Assembly: GCF_001270265.1 (NCBI RefSeq)
Contig: NZ_LGAP01000010.1
Location: 121,673-185,672 of the forward strand
Direction: 5' to 3'
Source of the DNA: Ensifer adhaerens
Lineage (GTDB): Bacteria; Pseudomonadota; Alphaproteobacteria; Rhizobiales; Rhizobiaceae
Length of the DNA: 64,000 nt
Shown here: piece by piece, positions 45,264 to 54,427 of the stretch
Numbering within the stretch: position 1 is the first letter of the stretch
Layout of the letters: each line of letters opens with the position of its first letter
Made by a program: the position numbers and the translations under genes
The notes under the pieces: generated by a model
Seen by the model: the letters and a program-made list of their open reading frames with translations, nothing else
What the model was told of the DNA's origin: nothing
Database searches by the model: none

Positions 45264-46229
45264 CTAGAGCCAGCCGGACTTCTTGAACCGCCAATAGAGG
45301 ATGCCGCAAAGAGTGGCGATGACGCCGAGGACGGCAAAGTAGCCGTAGCGCGTTCCAAGCTCGGGCATATGTTCGAAGTTCATCCCGTAGATGCCCGCAA
45401 TCGCAGTCGGCACGGCGAGGATCGCCGCCCATGCGGCAAGCTGCCGGGTGATGGTCCCTTGGCGCTGCTGCTCGAGCAGGTTCGAGGCTTCGAAGACGGA
45501 CGTCATTATCTCGCGAAGGCCGCTGACCAAGCCCTCCACGCGCCTGATATGGTCATGGACGTCCTTGAAGAAGGGTTTTGCGTTGTCGTCAATGCAGGGG
45601 AGATCGAGGTGGCTCAGCTTTCCCACTACTTCGCCCATCGGCCCCAGGACGCGCTGGAATCGGATGACATGACGGCGCATACGGAAGACGCGCCTGATCT
45701 GCTCAGGCTGCAGTAAGGACATGAGCACGTGCTTTTCCAGCTCCAGGATCTTGTCCTCAAGCGTCTCGACCATCGGCAGGTAGCCGTCGACAACGAAGTC
45801 GATGATGCCGTGGAGGACATAATCGGGTCCGTGTTCAAGCAGCTGCGGCGACTGCTCGAGTTGCTGACGCAATTCCTTGTGGGAACGGGCAGAACCATGG
45901 CGCACGGAGATCAGGTGGTGCTTCCCCACGAACATGCAGGTTTCGCCGTAGGCGATCTTCTCGCCTTCCAGGTGGGCAGTCTTGATGACGACGAACAATT
46001 GGTCGCCATAGATGTCGACCTTGGGAACCTGCATGCCGTTCAGTGCGTCCTCGACCGCCAGGGCATGAAGCCCGAACATCTCCTGGAGACTGGTCATTTC
46101 GTCCGGGGTGGGATCACTAACCCCGATCCAGACGAACTCACCTTCCTGGGCGTGGAACGGCTCGGCGGTAAGCGGCACCTCTACGGCGCGTTTGCCGGCA
46201 CGATATAAATAGGAGGCGACGACTGTCAT
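45264..46229 (-). CDS. corA: CorA family magnesium/divalent cation transporter
   Basis: 321 residues. The C-terminus has two membrane helices. The first ends in Y-G-M-N-F-E-H-M-P, the G-M-N selectivity motif; the second is Y-F-A-V-L-G-V-I-A-T-L-C-G-I-L-Y-W. The long N-terminal part is the cytoplasmic funnel domain. The pentamer takes up Mg2+ or exports other divalent metals. It follows kup on the same strand after 76 bases and may be cotranscribed with it. Confidence 0.9.
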   Translation of the reverse strand: MTVVASYLYRAGKRAVEVPLTAEPFHAQEGEFVWIGVSDPTPDEMTSLQEMFGLHALAVEDALNGMQVPKVDIYGDQLFVVIKTAHLEGEKIAYGETCMFVGKHHLISVRHGSARSHKELRQQLEQSPQLLEHGPDYVLHGIIDFVVDGYLPMVETLEDKILELEKHVLMSLLQPEQIRRVFRMRRHVIRFQRVLGPMGEVVGKLSHLDLPCIDDNAKPFFKDVHDHIRRVEGLVSGLREIMTSVFEASNLLEQQRQGTITRQLAAWAAILAVPTAIAGIYGMNFEHMPELGTRYGYFAVLGVIATLCGILYWRFKKSGWL

Positions 46230-46305
46230 TTGGGATTCCGAAGTTGGTGATGCGTGTCAAGCGAGCGTCGGGCCAGCCAGAAGAAATCTCGGCGCTGGCG
46301 CTCGG

Positions 46306-48204
46306 TCAGATCGTGACTTGCTCGCCGATCTCGACGACCCTGTTGGCGGGAAGCTTGAAATACGACGACGGATCGATACCGAGTCCTGCGAGCGCGATAT
46401 AGAGATGATCCTGCCAGCGGGGCAGGCCAGAGTTCGGATCGCTGATGAGGGTTCTGCGCCCGAGATAGAATGAGGTCTGCATGATCTCGAACTTAAAGCC
46501 TGCCTTCTTGCAGAGCGAGAGCGCCTTGGAAACGTTCGGTTCGTCCATGAAGCCGAAGCAGAGCTCCAGCCTTGCGAACCTGTCCGAAAGCCTTGTCAGC
46601 GATACTCGGTCTTCCTCTGCGACGTACGGGTGCTCGGAGGTGCGGACTGTAAGGATGACGTTGTGTTCGTGAAGGACGTGATTGTGCTTGATGTTGTGGA
46701 GGAGGACTGCCGGAGTCTTATCGCCCGCGCCTGTCAGGAAGACCGCCGTCCCTCGGACCATCTGGGGTGCATGCGTCGATTTCTCTATGGAACGGATGAA
46801 CGTCTCCAGCGGGATGTCATGGCGCGCCGTCTTCTCACGGAGCACGCGGGATCCGCGGGTCCAGGTCCACATGATGAGCATGATGGCCAGCGCCAGTGCG
46901 ATCGGCACCCAGCCGCCGTCATGGATCTTCAGCAGGTTGGCGAGCAGGAAGACGCTCTCGATGACCAGCAGTGGCAATATAAGCAGACCCGCCAGAAGCG
47001 TGGAATAACCCCAGACAGAACGGAGGAACTGGAAAGCCATGACCGTTGTCACGACCATCGCGCCTGTCACCGATATACCATAGGCGGTGGCGAGAGACTC
47101 CGAGTCTCCGAACGAGAAGATCAGCACGATCACGCCGACAAACAGCATGACGTTCACGGCGGGCACGTAGATTTGTCCGGTGGTGGTCTCGGAGGTGAAC
47201 TTGATCAGCAGGCGCGGCAGGAAGCCGAGATGGACAGCCTGTCGGGCCAGCGAGAACGCGCCCGTGATGACGGCCTGGCTCGCGATGATGGTCGCCATGG
47301 TGGCGAGGATCACCATCGGCAGCAGAGCCCAGTCGGGGTAGAGCAGGTAGAAGGGGTTCTCCACCGCGTCCGGATGGCTGAGCACGAGGGCTCCCTGGCC
47401 GAGGTAGTTGAGCGCCAATGCGGGGAACACGAGCGCGAACCACGCCGTACTGATTGGCTTCCGTCCGAAGTGGCCGAGGTCGGCGTAGAGCGCTTCCGCT
47501 CCTGTGACCGTCAGGAACACCGCGCCGAGCACGACCAAGCCTGCCCAGCCCGCATGCGTGATGAACCAGAGCGCGTTGATCGGATTGAGAGCCTGCAGGA
47601 TCGTCCAGTCGTCGCCAATGTGGATGAGACCGCCCCACGCCATGGCGAGGAACCACACCACCGTGATTGGCCCGAAGAACCTGGCGACCGCTTGGGTGCC
47701 TTTCGACTGAACGGCGAAAAGCGCGACCATGATGGCGGCAGACAGCGGCAGCACATAACCGGAGAAGGCGGGAGTTACCAGCTTCATGCCTTCGAGTGCC
47801 GACATGACCGACAGGGCAGGGGTGATCATCGCGTCACCGATGAACAGCGCCGCCCCGATCAGTCCCGCGAAGAAGAGCACGGGCATGAAACTGCCCGTCT
47901 TCTTCATCAGGAGCGCGAGAAGTGACAGCGTTCCGCCTTCCCCGTCGTTGTCAGCGCGCAGCAGGAAGAGCACGTATTTGAACGTGACGATGATCGTCAG
48001 CGTCCAGACCATCAGGGAAATAAGGCCAATCACCTCGTCATGATGTACGCCGTCAGCCGAGAAGGGGCGCAGTGCCTCGCGAAACGCGTAGAGCGGGCTC
48101 GTTCCGATGTCGCCATAGACGACACCGACGCAGCCGAGGAGGAGGACAAGGAAGTTGCGCGTGTCCGTCTGGGGTTCGGAAGCTTCAGTACGTAAGGTGG
48201 TCAT
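46306..48204 (-). CDS. kup: Kup-type low-affinity potassium transporter
   Basis: 632 residues, the usual Kup length. It has [15 protein letters not shown] in the first helix, the family signature, then about twelve membrane helices to about residue 440 and a cytoplasmic C-terminal domain. GGAGAATCG precedes the ATG. It imports K+ with H+. Confidence 0.95.
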   Translation of the reverse strand: MTTLRTEASEPQTDTRNFLVLLLGCVGVVYGDIGTSPLYAFREALRPFSADGVHHDEVIGLISLMVWTLTIIVTFKYVLFLLRADNDGEGGTLSLLALLMKKTGSFMPVLFFAGLIGAALFIGDAMITPALSVMSALEGMKLVTPAFSGYVLPLSAAIMVALFAVQSKGTQAVARFFGPITVVWFLAMAWGGLIHIGDDWTILQALNPINALWFITHAGWAGLVVLGAVFLTVTGAEALYADLGHFGRKPISTAWFALVFPALALNYLGQGALVLSHPDAVENPFYLLYPDWALLPMVILATMATIIASQAVITGAFSLARQAVHLGFLPRLLIKFTSETTTGQIYVPAVNVMLFVGVIVLIFSFGDSESLATAYGISVTGAMVVTTVMAFQFLRSVWGYSTLLAGLLILPLLVIESVFLLANLLKIHDGGWVPIALALAIMLIMWTWTRGSRVLREKTARHDIPLETFIRSIEKSTHAPQMVRGTAVFLTGAGDKTPAVLLHNIKHNHVLHEHNVILTVRTSEHPYVAEEDRVSLTRLSDRFARLELCFGFMDEPNVSKALSLCKKAGFKFEIMQTSFYLGRRTLISDPNSGLPRWQDHLYIALAGLGIDPSSYFKLPANRVVEIGEQVTI

Positions 48205-48550
48205 CGATTCTCCGGAAACTGAGCCGCTGTGTTAGTGGCAGTATATGGTCCAATGCGGAAATGCAGGCAATCCGCGTTGTGCGAACACGAGCCGGACGAA
48301 GTAGACTCTTTTGCCTTTCGCCGGAACTGCAACCTGTCAAGCAGAGCTGAAGGTTGCGGGGGCTCTGACATCAGAAAGGCCTTTTGCACCGTCGTACGTT
48401 GAGCGTTTCCCGCCTTTTGCGCCGCAATTACCGATATCACTGATGTCGTCGGCGCTACGACGGATCATTTTGACCAGCCAGTCGTCTCGACAGCCGGTAG
48501 TAGCCAAGCTTGAGCACCTTAGCGGTCGCTGACGACACCTTCTCTTTAGA

Positions 48551-48650
48551 GCAATTCCAGGAAAAGTGTGAAACGGTTTTCCGCCCGGAATTGCGTAGTT
48601 TCAAAGAGTTAGATCATTTCACTGTTTCAATGAAACAATGAAATTGATCT
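48551..48650. repeat. RIME-like palindromic intergenic repeat
   Basis: Two hairpins. GCAATTCC (48551-48558) pairs with GGAATTGC (48587-48594), with inner GGAAAA/TTTTCC. Then AGATCA (48611-48616) and GTTTCA (48624-48629) pair with TGAAAC and TGATCT, ending at 48650. The GCAATTCC-AGGAAAAGTG-type wording is common in rhizobial intergenic space. It differs from the repeat at 2965-3066. Confidence 0.5.
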
Positions 48651-48682
48651 AGTGTCACTGGTTTCAGCCGGTCTCGGTATCG

Positions 48683-48772
48683 CTCGGGGTCGCCTGGAGC
48701 AAGGGCGATCCAACGGCAGCCCGCGACGACATCATCGATATCGCGAGGTCGCTGGTCAGGCCGGGCAGGTGA
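48683..48772 (+). pseudogene. LysR-type regulator C-terminal relic
   Basis: The plus frame reads L-G-V-A-W-S-K-G-D-P-T-A-A-R-D-D, then I-I-D-I-A-R-S-L-V-R-P-G-R, and stops at 48770-48772. This is the C-terminal end of LysR-type regulators. The same end is found at 62638-62727. Nothing upstream continues the frame, so it is a remnant of about 30 codons. Confidence 0.55.
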
Positions 48773-49390
48773 GCATCTGTGTTTAAATTCGAGAGGCCGC
48801 CCGCTGGGCGACCGTGCCGGAAGTGGCTCCGCGCGCAGTCTCTACAGCGCGCTCGGGGTCGCAGGCATTGCCGCCATGGCGCTCGGAGTGAGTCTTGCCG
48901 AAGCGATCTGGCGGATCGTGTTCATCATCATGGGGAAGGTCTGAAAAGAAACAGCCTCCAGCGTATCGAAAGAGGTCAGTTGCAACGGCAGGCGGGTCCC
49001 AGAGCGGTGCGGGATTGGGGCTTGGGGGCCTCGCTCTGGGACCACTCGCGCTCACGGCGGCGGGGCGGGCCGTTGTTCCGTAGGCGCGTTGCCTGCCCGA
49101 GTATGCATGCGGCGTGAGATTCGACAACGCACCTACGACCTTTGCCGGTCCGTGTCGGACCAAGGTCCTACCACTGGCGGGATTTCCCGCAGAAGTTCCA
49201 TTTTCAGCTGAGCGTGGGAGCAATCGTGCTCATGGAGGGCTTGCTCCTTCGAGCGTCGTCAGGACGCGCAACGAAAAGGATGACCTCCTTGGCGGAGGCC
49301 ATCCTTGCACACGATCCCGACGGATCATCATCTGGATCGCTTTTGCGCGTGCACTAATATAATCGTTAAAGCGCGGTATTGTTCCCGCAG

Positions 49391-50197
49391 TTAAGGCGCG
49401 CGCTTCTTTGCCTCAAGGCTCTTTTTCAGCGCCGCCATGAGGTCGACGACGTTGTCCTTCTCGCCGACGGGCGTTTCCTTTGCCTTGGCCCTAGCCGACT
49501 TCTTGATCGACTTCTTCTTGAGGGCGATGAGCTCGAGCAGCCGATCCTGAACCGGATCGGTGATGAGATCAGGCGACCACTTCTTCGTGTGCTGTTTGAT
49601 GAGCTGCCGCATCAACGGCATGAGGCTGAGATCTGGTTTCTCCGCTTTGATGTCCGAGAAGTATTCCGCCTCCGGTCGCACTTCGTCGCCATAGCGCAGC
49701 GTCCAGAGAATAATGCCTTCGTCGCGCGGCTCCAGCATGACGGCGTGTTCGCGGCGGCCGAAGACGAGGCGTGATATGCCGACCATGTTTTCGGCCTTCA
49801 TCGCTTCCCGGATGACTGCAAAGGCTTCTTCTCCGACCTTGTCGTTCGGCACCAGGTAGTGAGGCGTGTCGAGCCAGATCCATTGGATGGATTCGCGCGG
49901 GGTGAAGAGAGTGATGTCGATCGTTCGCGTGCTTTCGAGGCCGACCGCTGCAATCTCGTCGTCTTCCAACATGACATAGTCGCCGTCGCCGCGCTCGTAG
50001 CCCTTCACTTGATCTCTGTCGGCAACTTCCTTGCCGGTTACGCTGTCAACGTATTGGGAGACAACGCGATTGCCCGTGGTGCGGCTCATGGTGTGAAAAC
50101 GCACCTTCTCGGATTCACTGGTTGCCGGCGACATGGCGACCGGGCACATGACCAGCGAGAGCTTCAGATAGCCTTTCCAGTACGGTTTGACGGCCAT
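49391..50197 (-). CDS. Ku-type DNA end-binding protein, copy 1
   Basis: 268 residues. It starts M-A-V-K-P-Y-W-K-G-Y-L-K-L-S-L-V-M-C-P-V and holds the Ku core pattern (R-F-H-T-M-S-R-T-T-G-N-R-V, D-Q-V-K-G-Y-E-R-G) up to about residue 230. A Lys/Ala-rich C-terminal tail follows. Ku binds DNA double-strand ends as a ring for non-homologous end joining. It lies 3 bases after the second Ku gene. Several rhizobia carry multiple Ku genes that may act as heterodimers. No ligD is in the window. Confidence 0.93.
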   Translation of the reverse strand: MAVKPYWKGYLKLSLVMCPVAMSPATSESEKVRFHTMSRTTGNRVVSQYVDSVTGKEVADRDQVKGYERGDGDYVMLEDDEIAAVGLESTRTIDITLFTPRESIQWIWLDTPHYLVPNDKVGEEAFAVIREAMKAENMVGISRLVFGRREHAVMLEPRDEGIILWTLRYGDEVRPEAEYFSDIKAEKPDLSLMPLMRQLIKQHTKKWSPDLITDPVQDRLLELIALKKKSIKKSARAKAKETPVGEKDNVVDLMAALKKSLEAKKRAP

Positions 50198-50200
50198 GGC

Positions 50201-51061
50201 TTAGCCGGCCTTTCTGCGCGGCGACTTTGCCGCGGTGGCTGGCTGAGCGCCTGCGCCGCGCTTTGTGGCGGGCTTCGACGCCCGAGCGGACCCGAAACCG
50301 GCACTCATGCGTAGCGCTTCCATCAAGTTGCTCGAGGGCTCGACCTTCGGAACCTTCTTCGGGGTGATGGTCCGGCCCTCCATCTTTGCCTTCACCAACT
50401 CGGCGAGTGCCGCGTCGTAGCGGTCATCGAAGGTCTTCGGGTCGAACTCGCCCTTCTTGGTCTTGACGATGTGCTTGGCGATGTCGAGCATCTCTCCTTC
50501 GATCTTGAGTTTGGGTATCTCGGCGAAGGCTTCCTTTGCGGATCGAACCTCGTAGTCGAAGTGGAGGGTGGTCGCGATCAGTCCGTCGCCATGGGCGCGA
50601 ACCAGCACCGTTCGAAGCCGGCGGAAGAGCACGGCCTGCGCTATGGCGGCAACCTTCGACTGGCGCATGGCATCTCTGATCAGGACGAACGTCTCGGCGC
50701 CGAAGCGATCAGGCGTCAGGTAGTAGGGCTTGTCGAAGAAGACGTCGTCGATCTCGCTGCAGGGCACATAGGTCTGGACGCGCAGTGTCTTGTCGCTCTG
50801 AGGGATCGTAGCCGCGATCTCATCCGGCTCGAACACGACATAGAGGTTGTTGTCGACCTCGTATCCTTTGACCTGGTCTTCGCGCTCGACGACGTCATAG
50901 GTCACCGCGTCAACGAACTCTCGCTTCACCCGATTGCCGGTTTTTCGATTCAGGGTATTGAAGCTAACGCGCTCCGAAGTCGACGCCGCACTGTGCAGCG
51001 CGACGGGGCAGGCGAGTTCGCCAAATTTCAGAAAGCCCTTCCAAAGAGCACGTCCGGCCAT
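50201..51061 (-). CDS. Ku-type DNA end-binding protein, copy 2
   Basis: 286 residues from ATG 51061, with M-A-G-R-A-L-W-K-G-F-L-K-F-G-E-L-A-C-P-V and the same core as the neighbour (F-N-T-L-N-R-K-T-G-N-R-V, D-Q-V-K-G-Y-E-V). The C-terminal tail is basic (A-S-K-P-A-T-K-R-G). It is the first gene of the two-gene ku unit, divergent from two small genes. A start at 51250 would add 63 residues outside the family pattern. Confidence 0.93.
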   Translation of the reverse strand: MAGRALWKGFLKFGELACPVALHSAASTSERVSFNTLNRKTGNRVKREFVDAVTYDVVEREDQVKGYEVDNNLYVVFEPDEIAATIPQSDKTLRVQTYVPCSEIDDVFFDKPYYLTPDRFGAETFVLIRDAMRQSKVAAIAQAVLFRRLRTVLVRAHGDGLIATTLHFDYEVRSAKEAFAEIPKLKIEGEMLDIAKHIVKTKKGEFDPKTFDDRYDAALAELVKAKMEGRTITPKKVPKVEPSSNLMEALRMSAGFGSARASKPATKRGAGAQPATAAKSPRRKAG

Positions 51062-51232
51062 GTCGATTTCTCCCGGTGAACCCGGATTCAACGGAGGCAG
51101 ATTACGTTTGTTCCCCTTAATACGCGAATCAATTGTGGCGTTTAGTGGGCTGTCGATAGTAGGATGAGCCTGTCCACGAGTATTGCGTTGGAGGAGTCTG
51201 TTGCACCAAGCCAAGGGTAAGGAGGCGGTGCT

Positions 51233-51562
51233 GTGAACACGAAACTCCATATCGACGGATCATTTCAGTCCATGCGCCTGGCCCTCGACGAGGCCAACCG
51301 CGCGTTCGAGGGTGGCGGCGCTGATCAGCATCGCGACGCTCTTCAACGCCTGGGTCGCGCGGTGATGAACTCCCTTGCCGAGATCATCGAGACCGACGGC
51401 GGCACGGATGGTTACCTCTACGACGCCGAAGGCATCGCCCAGGATATTGAGGCCTGTTACCACCGGCTAATCCAAGAGGAGGAAGCGGCCGAGCCGGATC
51501 AAGCGCCGCAGCAGACAAGCCACGGGACGCTCAATTTTCGCCAGCAGGGAGTAGGGCGATGA
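51233..51562 (+). CDS. Small hypothetical protein divergent from ku
   Basis: 109 residues with a GTG start preceded by GGAGGCGGT. The sequence is acidic and helical (M-R-L-A-L-D-E-A-N-R-A-F-E, D-A-E-G-I-A-Q-D-I-E-A-C-Y-H-R-L-I). I know no family for it. The stop overlaps the next ATG (ATGA), so both genes are coupled. Position between ku and SRAP genes hints at a repair link but does not prove it. Confidence 0.6.
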   Translation: MNTKLHIDGSFQSMRLALDEANRAFEGGGADQHRDALQRLGRAVMNSLAEIIETDGGTDGYLYDAEGIAQDIEACYHRLIQEEEAAEPDQAPQQTSHGTLNFRQQGVGR

Positions 51563-51789
51563 TCACTGGCACGGATCTGCTGCAAATTTCACTCGCCCGC
51601 GTGAATATGGATCGATCCGACCTTGAAGCGGCCGGCGTCATTGATCCGGGTCAGGCGGGCGACAAGGCCTGGTCGAACTTTGGGCGGGACATGGATACCT
51701 TCATCTTGAAGCTGCCCGAGTGGCGCCGTGCGGCACTTGCCGCTGTCATCAGAGCGCGAGCGGGCGGCGGCGGTGAGGTTTCTCACTAG
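51559..51789 (+). CDS. Small hypothetical protein, coupled to the preceding gene
   Basis: 76 residues; ATG 51559 lies within the stop of the 109-residue gene. It reads M-I-T-G-T-D-L-L-Q-I-S-L-A-R-V-N, then F-G-R-D-M-D-T-F-I-L-K-L-P-E-W-R-R-A-A. No family recognised. Acidic N-terminal half and basic C-terminal half. Confidence 0.55.
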   Translation: MITGTDLLQISLARVNMDRSDLEAAGVIDPGQAGDKAWSNFGRDMDTFILKLPEWRRAALAAVIRARAGGGGEVSH

Positions 51790-52148
51790 GTCATCTGTAT
51801 CGCTGCTACTCCGCGTGCTCAACCGAAACTTCCGGTGTACACACTAGGCTCGCAACGCCACACGTGCGGGATGGAGACCGGCCGTTGGATCGCACTAAAA
51901 ACGATGATGAAAATCGCGGAAACAGTATCCCGGGATATGGATATTCCTGTTGCAGGTTACCTGTTACAGCTTGGTTCCAGGCAACGAGGTAGCACGCTCC
52001 TGTTAGGGCGCGGGCGATCGCCAGCGCTCAAAACAATGCAACGGCCAAACTGGCGAGGGGCACACTGTAGATGAGTATGGTGATCGGATAGCCTTGCAAT
52101 GCTTTCTCGCGAGGTGTCATCTCGACCTCGGGCCACCATGTTGGCTCC
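51790..52148. other. Intergenic region, no gene seen
   Basis: About 360 bases downstream of the two small genes and after the SRAP stop on the other strand. I see no gene, repeat or clear terminator. Confidence 0.4.
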
Positions 52149-52853
52149 TCAATCGACCGGGTCGAGAATGTCGGCGCTGTCGTTCCTCGGTGAACCGACC
52201 TTGCTGCCGATCTTCCACATGGTCATCAGCTCGGCCGGGAACGGCTTCATGAGGTCGGCCGCTTCGGGCTCCGGTGAAATCCAGCGATCGTAATCTTCCG
52301 GATGCAGTATGACTGGCATGCGGTCGTGGATCGTCGCCATCATTTCATTCGGTTCGCAGGTCACGACGCAGAAGGTGCGGATATCCTCGTCGGTGCCTGG
52401 ATCGCGCCAAGTTTCCCAGATGCCGGCGAGCACAAACGGTTCTCCCGACTTCATGGCGATGGCATAAGGTTGCTTGTTCTTGCCGGTCCCATGGATGTCC
52501 TTCCACTCGAAAAACCCATCGATCGGTACTAGGCAGCGGCGTGACTTGTAGGCGCCGCGGAACATGCCGTTCGTCGCGATCGTCTCAGCTTTCGCGTTGA
52601 TCGGCGCCGGCTGGCCGGGCTTGCGTTCCTTGATCCAACCCGGAATGAGACCCCATCGCGCGGCGATAAAAACGGGCCCCATCACACCGTCGTCGCGGAT
52701 CACGTCGCGGATGATGACCGGATAATATTGAGACGGTGCGCCGTTGAAGCGCGGCATTTGGTTTGCCAGCCCTTCGGCCCCATCACGCTTGGCGAAGGCA
52801 AAGGCGCGCAACAGCCCTTCAAGGTTGGTTTTCAGGTAGACACGACCACACAT
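52149..52853 (-). CDS. SRAP domain protein (YedK/HMCES family)
   Basis: 234 residues from ATG 52853, giving M-C-G-R-V-Y-L. Cys2 becomes the N-terminal nucleophile that links covalently to abasic sites in single-stranded DNA. The other active-site pieces are present: F-N-G-A-P-S-Q (Asn), R-C-L-V-P-I-D-G-F-F-E-W (Glu) and H-D-R-M-P-V-I-L (His). A longer start at 52901 would block Cys2 and is rejected. It fits a DNA-repair setting with the two Ku genes nearby. Confidence 0.92.
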   Translation of the reverse strand: MCGRVYLKTNLEGLLRAFAFAKRDGAEGLANQMPRFNGAPSQYYPVIIRDVIRDDGVMGPVFIAARWGLIPGWIKERKPGQPAPINAKAETIATNGMFRGAYKSRRCLVPIDGFFEWKDIHGTGKNKQPYAIAMKSGEPFVLAGIWETWRDPGTDEDIRTFCVVTCEPNEMMATIHDRMPVILHPEDYDRWISPEPEAADLMKPFPAELMTMWKIGSKVGSPRNDSADILDPVD

Positions 52854-52913
52854 GGCAATTGCTCCCCTGCGCCAAGGTATCGCGGCGGCCGCCCACGTCA
52901 ACCAATCGTGCGG

Positions 52914-53102
52914 TCAGCGCCTTTCCTTCCCGATCTTGATCGTATTTCCTGCGGCGTTCTTGCAGCGTTTGCAGCGCATTTTCGGTGCGGGTGCGAGTAT
53001 CGACTGTTGCTTGCCGAAGCGACGCTGGAGGTCGCTGCGATTAAGATGCGCCTCACGGCGGCAGTGCTTGCCCCTGCAAAAGAGTTCGCACCATTCCGGC
53101 AA
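52914..53102 (-). CDS. Small Cys-rich, zinc-ribbon-like protein (start uncertain)
   Basis: 62 residues from a TTG at 53102. It reads M-P-E-W-C-E-L-F-C-R-G-K-H-C-R-R-E-A-H-L, then M-R-C-K-R-C-K-N. It therefore has a C-x3-C-x4-C group and a C-x2-C pair that could bind zinc. The same frame stays open without an ATG to beyond 53280 and looks protein-like (A-G-R-P-E-E-I-T-F-G-N-L). The true start may lie upstream, or a frameshift may have removed it. It is on the strand of, and just before, the SRAP gene. Confidence 0.4.
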   Translation of the reverse strand: MPEWCELFCRGKHCRREAHLNRSDLQRRFGKQQSILAPAPKMRCKRCKNAAGNTIKIGKERR

Positions 53103-53407
53103 ATTGCCGAAGGTGATCTCCTCCGGTCGTCCGGCTGGCGCCGTGTTGCCAGCCGGTTTGATCGGGAGGGTGGTTGCTCCAGCGGGTTCGGTCTGGAATA
53201 TGTCAGCTGACGGCGGTCGTAGAATGGGTTTTCTGTCTTCGTGCAGCCGTTTGCTCTTGCCAGTTGGCCCAGAAGAGACGGCATAGGCACATCGCCGATG
53301 CGCTCCAGCAGCGCCGTGGCGTCATATTGCTTCTTCAGCCCGCACTTGGCATGACATCCAGAGGATCAACGACGCTCTCCGTATCAAGGCCGTTACGCCA
53401 TCTTTCC

Positions 53408-54376
53408 CTATGGGATCAGCAACAGCTTGCCGGTGGTCGCCCGGCTTTCCATGTCGGCATGAGCACGGGCGGCATCAGAAAGCGGGTAGGTTCCACCAAC
53501 GCGCAACTTGAGAGATCCATCGTGAATCCAATGGAACAACTGCTCGGTGCGGGCGCGAAGAAGTTCGGGCGTACTGATGTGATCGAAGAATATCGCATAG
53601 CCGATCTTGATGCTCTTCGGCAGGCTCATGATGTCGAGCGGCCCCGGACCGCCAAGCACCGGCCCATACCAGCAGAACGTGCCGGAGCGACGAAGCGCGG
53701 CGAGCGATCCCTGAAAGGTCTTGGGACCGGAACCGTCATAGACGACGCTCACACCTTCTCCGCCGGTGAGACGCAAAACCTCATCGGCGAAGTTTCCTTC
53801 CGTGTCGACGATAACGTCGTTCGCGCCAGCCGCTTTTGCGACTTCCACCTTGTCGGTGGACGAAACCCGGCCGATCACGTGTCCGCCCCTCAGCCGGATG
53901 ATCTGTGTCAGGAGCAAGCCGACGCCACCCGCCGCAGCATGCACGAGCGCGGTATCTCCAGGCTGGACCGGGTAGAAATCAGTGGCGAAGTGGCTCGCTG
54001 TCAATCCTTGCATCATGACGGAGGCGGCCGTCTGGTCATCAATAGTGTTGGGAAGTCGCACGAGCGCGTCCGCTGAAATCAGGACGTGCGAGGCATAGCT
54101 TCCTGGCGCGTAGACCCAGGCGACCCGGTCTCCGATAGCGAAACCATCGACCCCATCGCCAAGCGCGACGATGCGTCCCGCACCTTCGACGCCGAGAATT
54201 TTCGGGTTGGGCCTGTCTGTCCATGCCATGCCCTGGCGCACGCCGATATCCATGAAGTTCACGCCTGCGGCGGCGACTTCGACCACCACATGTCCCGGTG
54301 TGGCGACCGGATCGGGGAGGTCGACAAATTCCATCACGTCGGTGCCACCGATCTCATTCATAACCACGGCTTTCAT
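53408..54376 (-). CDS. Quinone oxidoreductase-like MDR protein (zinc-free)
   Basis: 322 residues from ATG 54376, with AAGGAAG 5 bases upstream. It starts M-K-A-V-V-M-N-E-I-G-G-T-D-V-M and has the QOR/zeta-crystallin pattern L-V-H-A-A-A-G-G-V-G-L-L for NADPH binding. Zinc ligands of alcohol dehydrogenases are absent. Such enzymes reduce quinones or enones with one electron pair. It follows tetR on the same strand, with a copy of the TetR operator next to its ribosome-binding site. Confidence 0.88.
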   Translation of the reverse strand: MKAVVMNEIGGTDVMEFVDLPDPVATPGHVVVEVAAAGVNFMDIGVRQGMAWTDRPNPKILGVEGAGRIVALGDGVDGFAIGDRVAWVYAPGSYASHVLISADALVRLPNTIDDQTAASVMMQGLTASHFATDFYPVQPGDTALVHAAAGGVGLLLTQIIRLRGGHVIGRVSSTDKVEVAKAAGANDVIVDTEGNFADEVLRLTGGEGVSVVYDGSGPKTFQGSLAALRRSGTFCWYGPVLGGPGPLDIMSLPKSIKIGYAIFFDHISTPELLRARTEQLFHWIHDGSLKLRVGGTYPLSDAARAHADMESRATTGKLLLIP

Positions 54377-54385
54377 GATCTTCCT

Positions 54386-54407
54386 TTCTTGACTGATCAT
54401 TCCAGAA
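54386..54407. promoter_or_regulatory. TetR operator copy A, before the quinone oxidoreductase
   Basis: TTCTTGAC-TGATCA-TTCCAGAA, a 22-bp imperfect palindrome centred on GATC. It sits 9 bases upstream of the oxidoreductase ATG, overlapping the leader and part of the ribosome-binding site. Copy B with 19 of 22 identical positions lies at 55011-55032 in the opposite orientation. Confidence 0.6.
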
Positions 54408-54427
54408 ATACGCAAAAAATTTTGCCC

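Larger units (their letters stand above)
48205..49390. other. Long intergenic region with repeats and a regulator relic
   Basis: About 1.2 kb without a gene I can support. It holds a RIME-like repeat (48551-48650) and the tail of a LysR-type gene (48683-48772). From 48780 to 49390 several short frames exist (for example one ending M-A-L-G-V-S-L-A-E-A-I-W-R near 48940) but none has a start and ribosome-binding site. It looks like a graveyard between kup and the Ku genes. Confidence 0.45.

Noticed and set aside
46630..47925. 431-codon plus-strand frame opposite kup
   Set aside because: Rich in Asp, Arg and His and without motifs, antisense to a well-conserved Kup protein.
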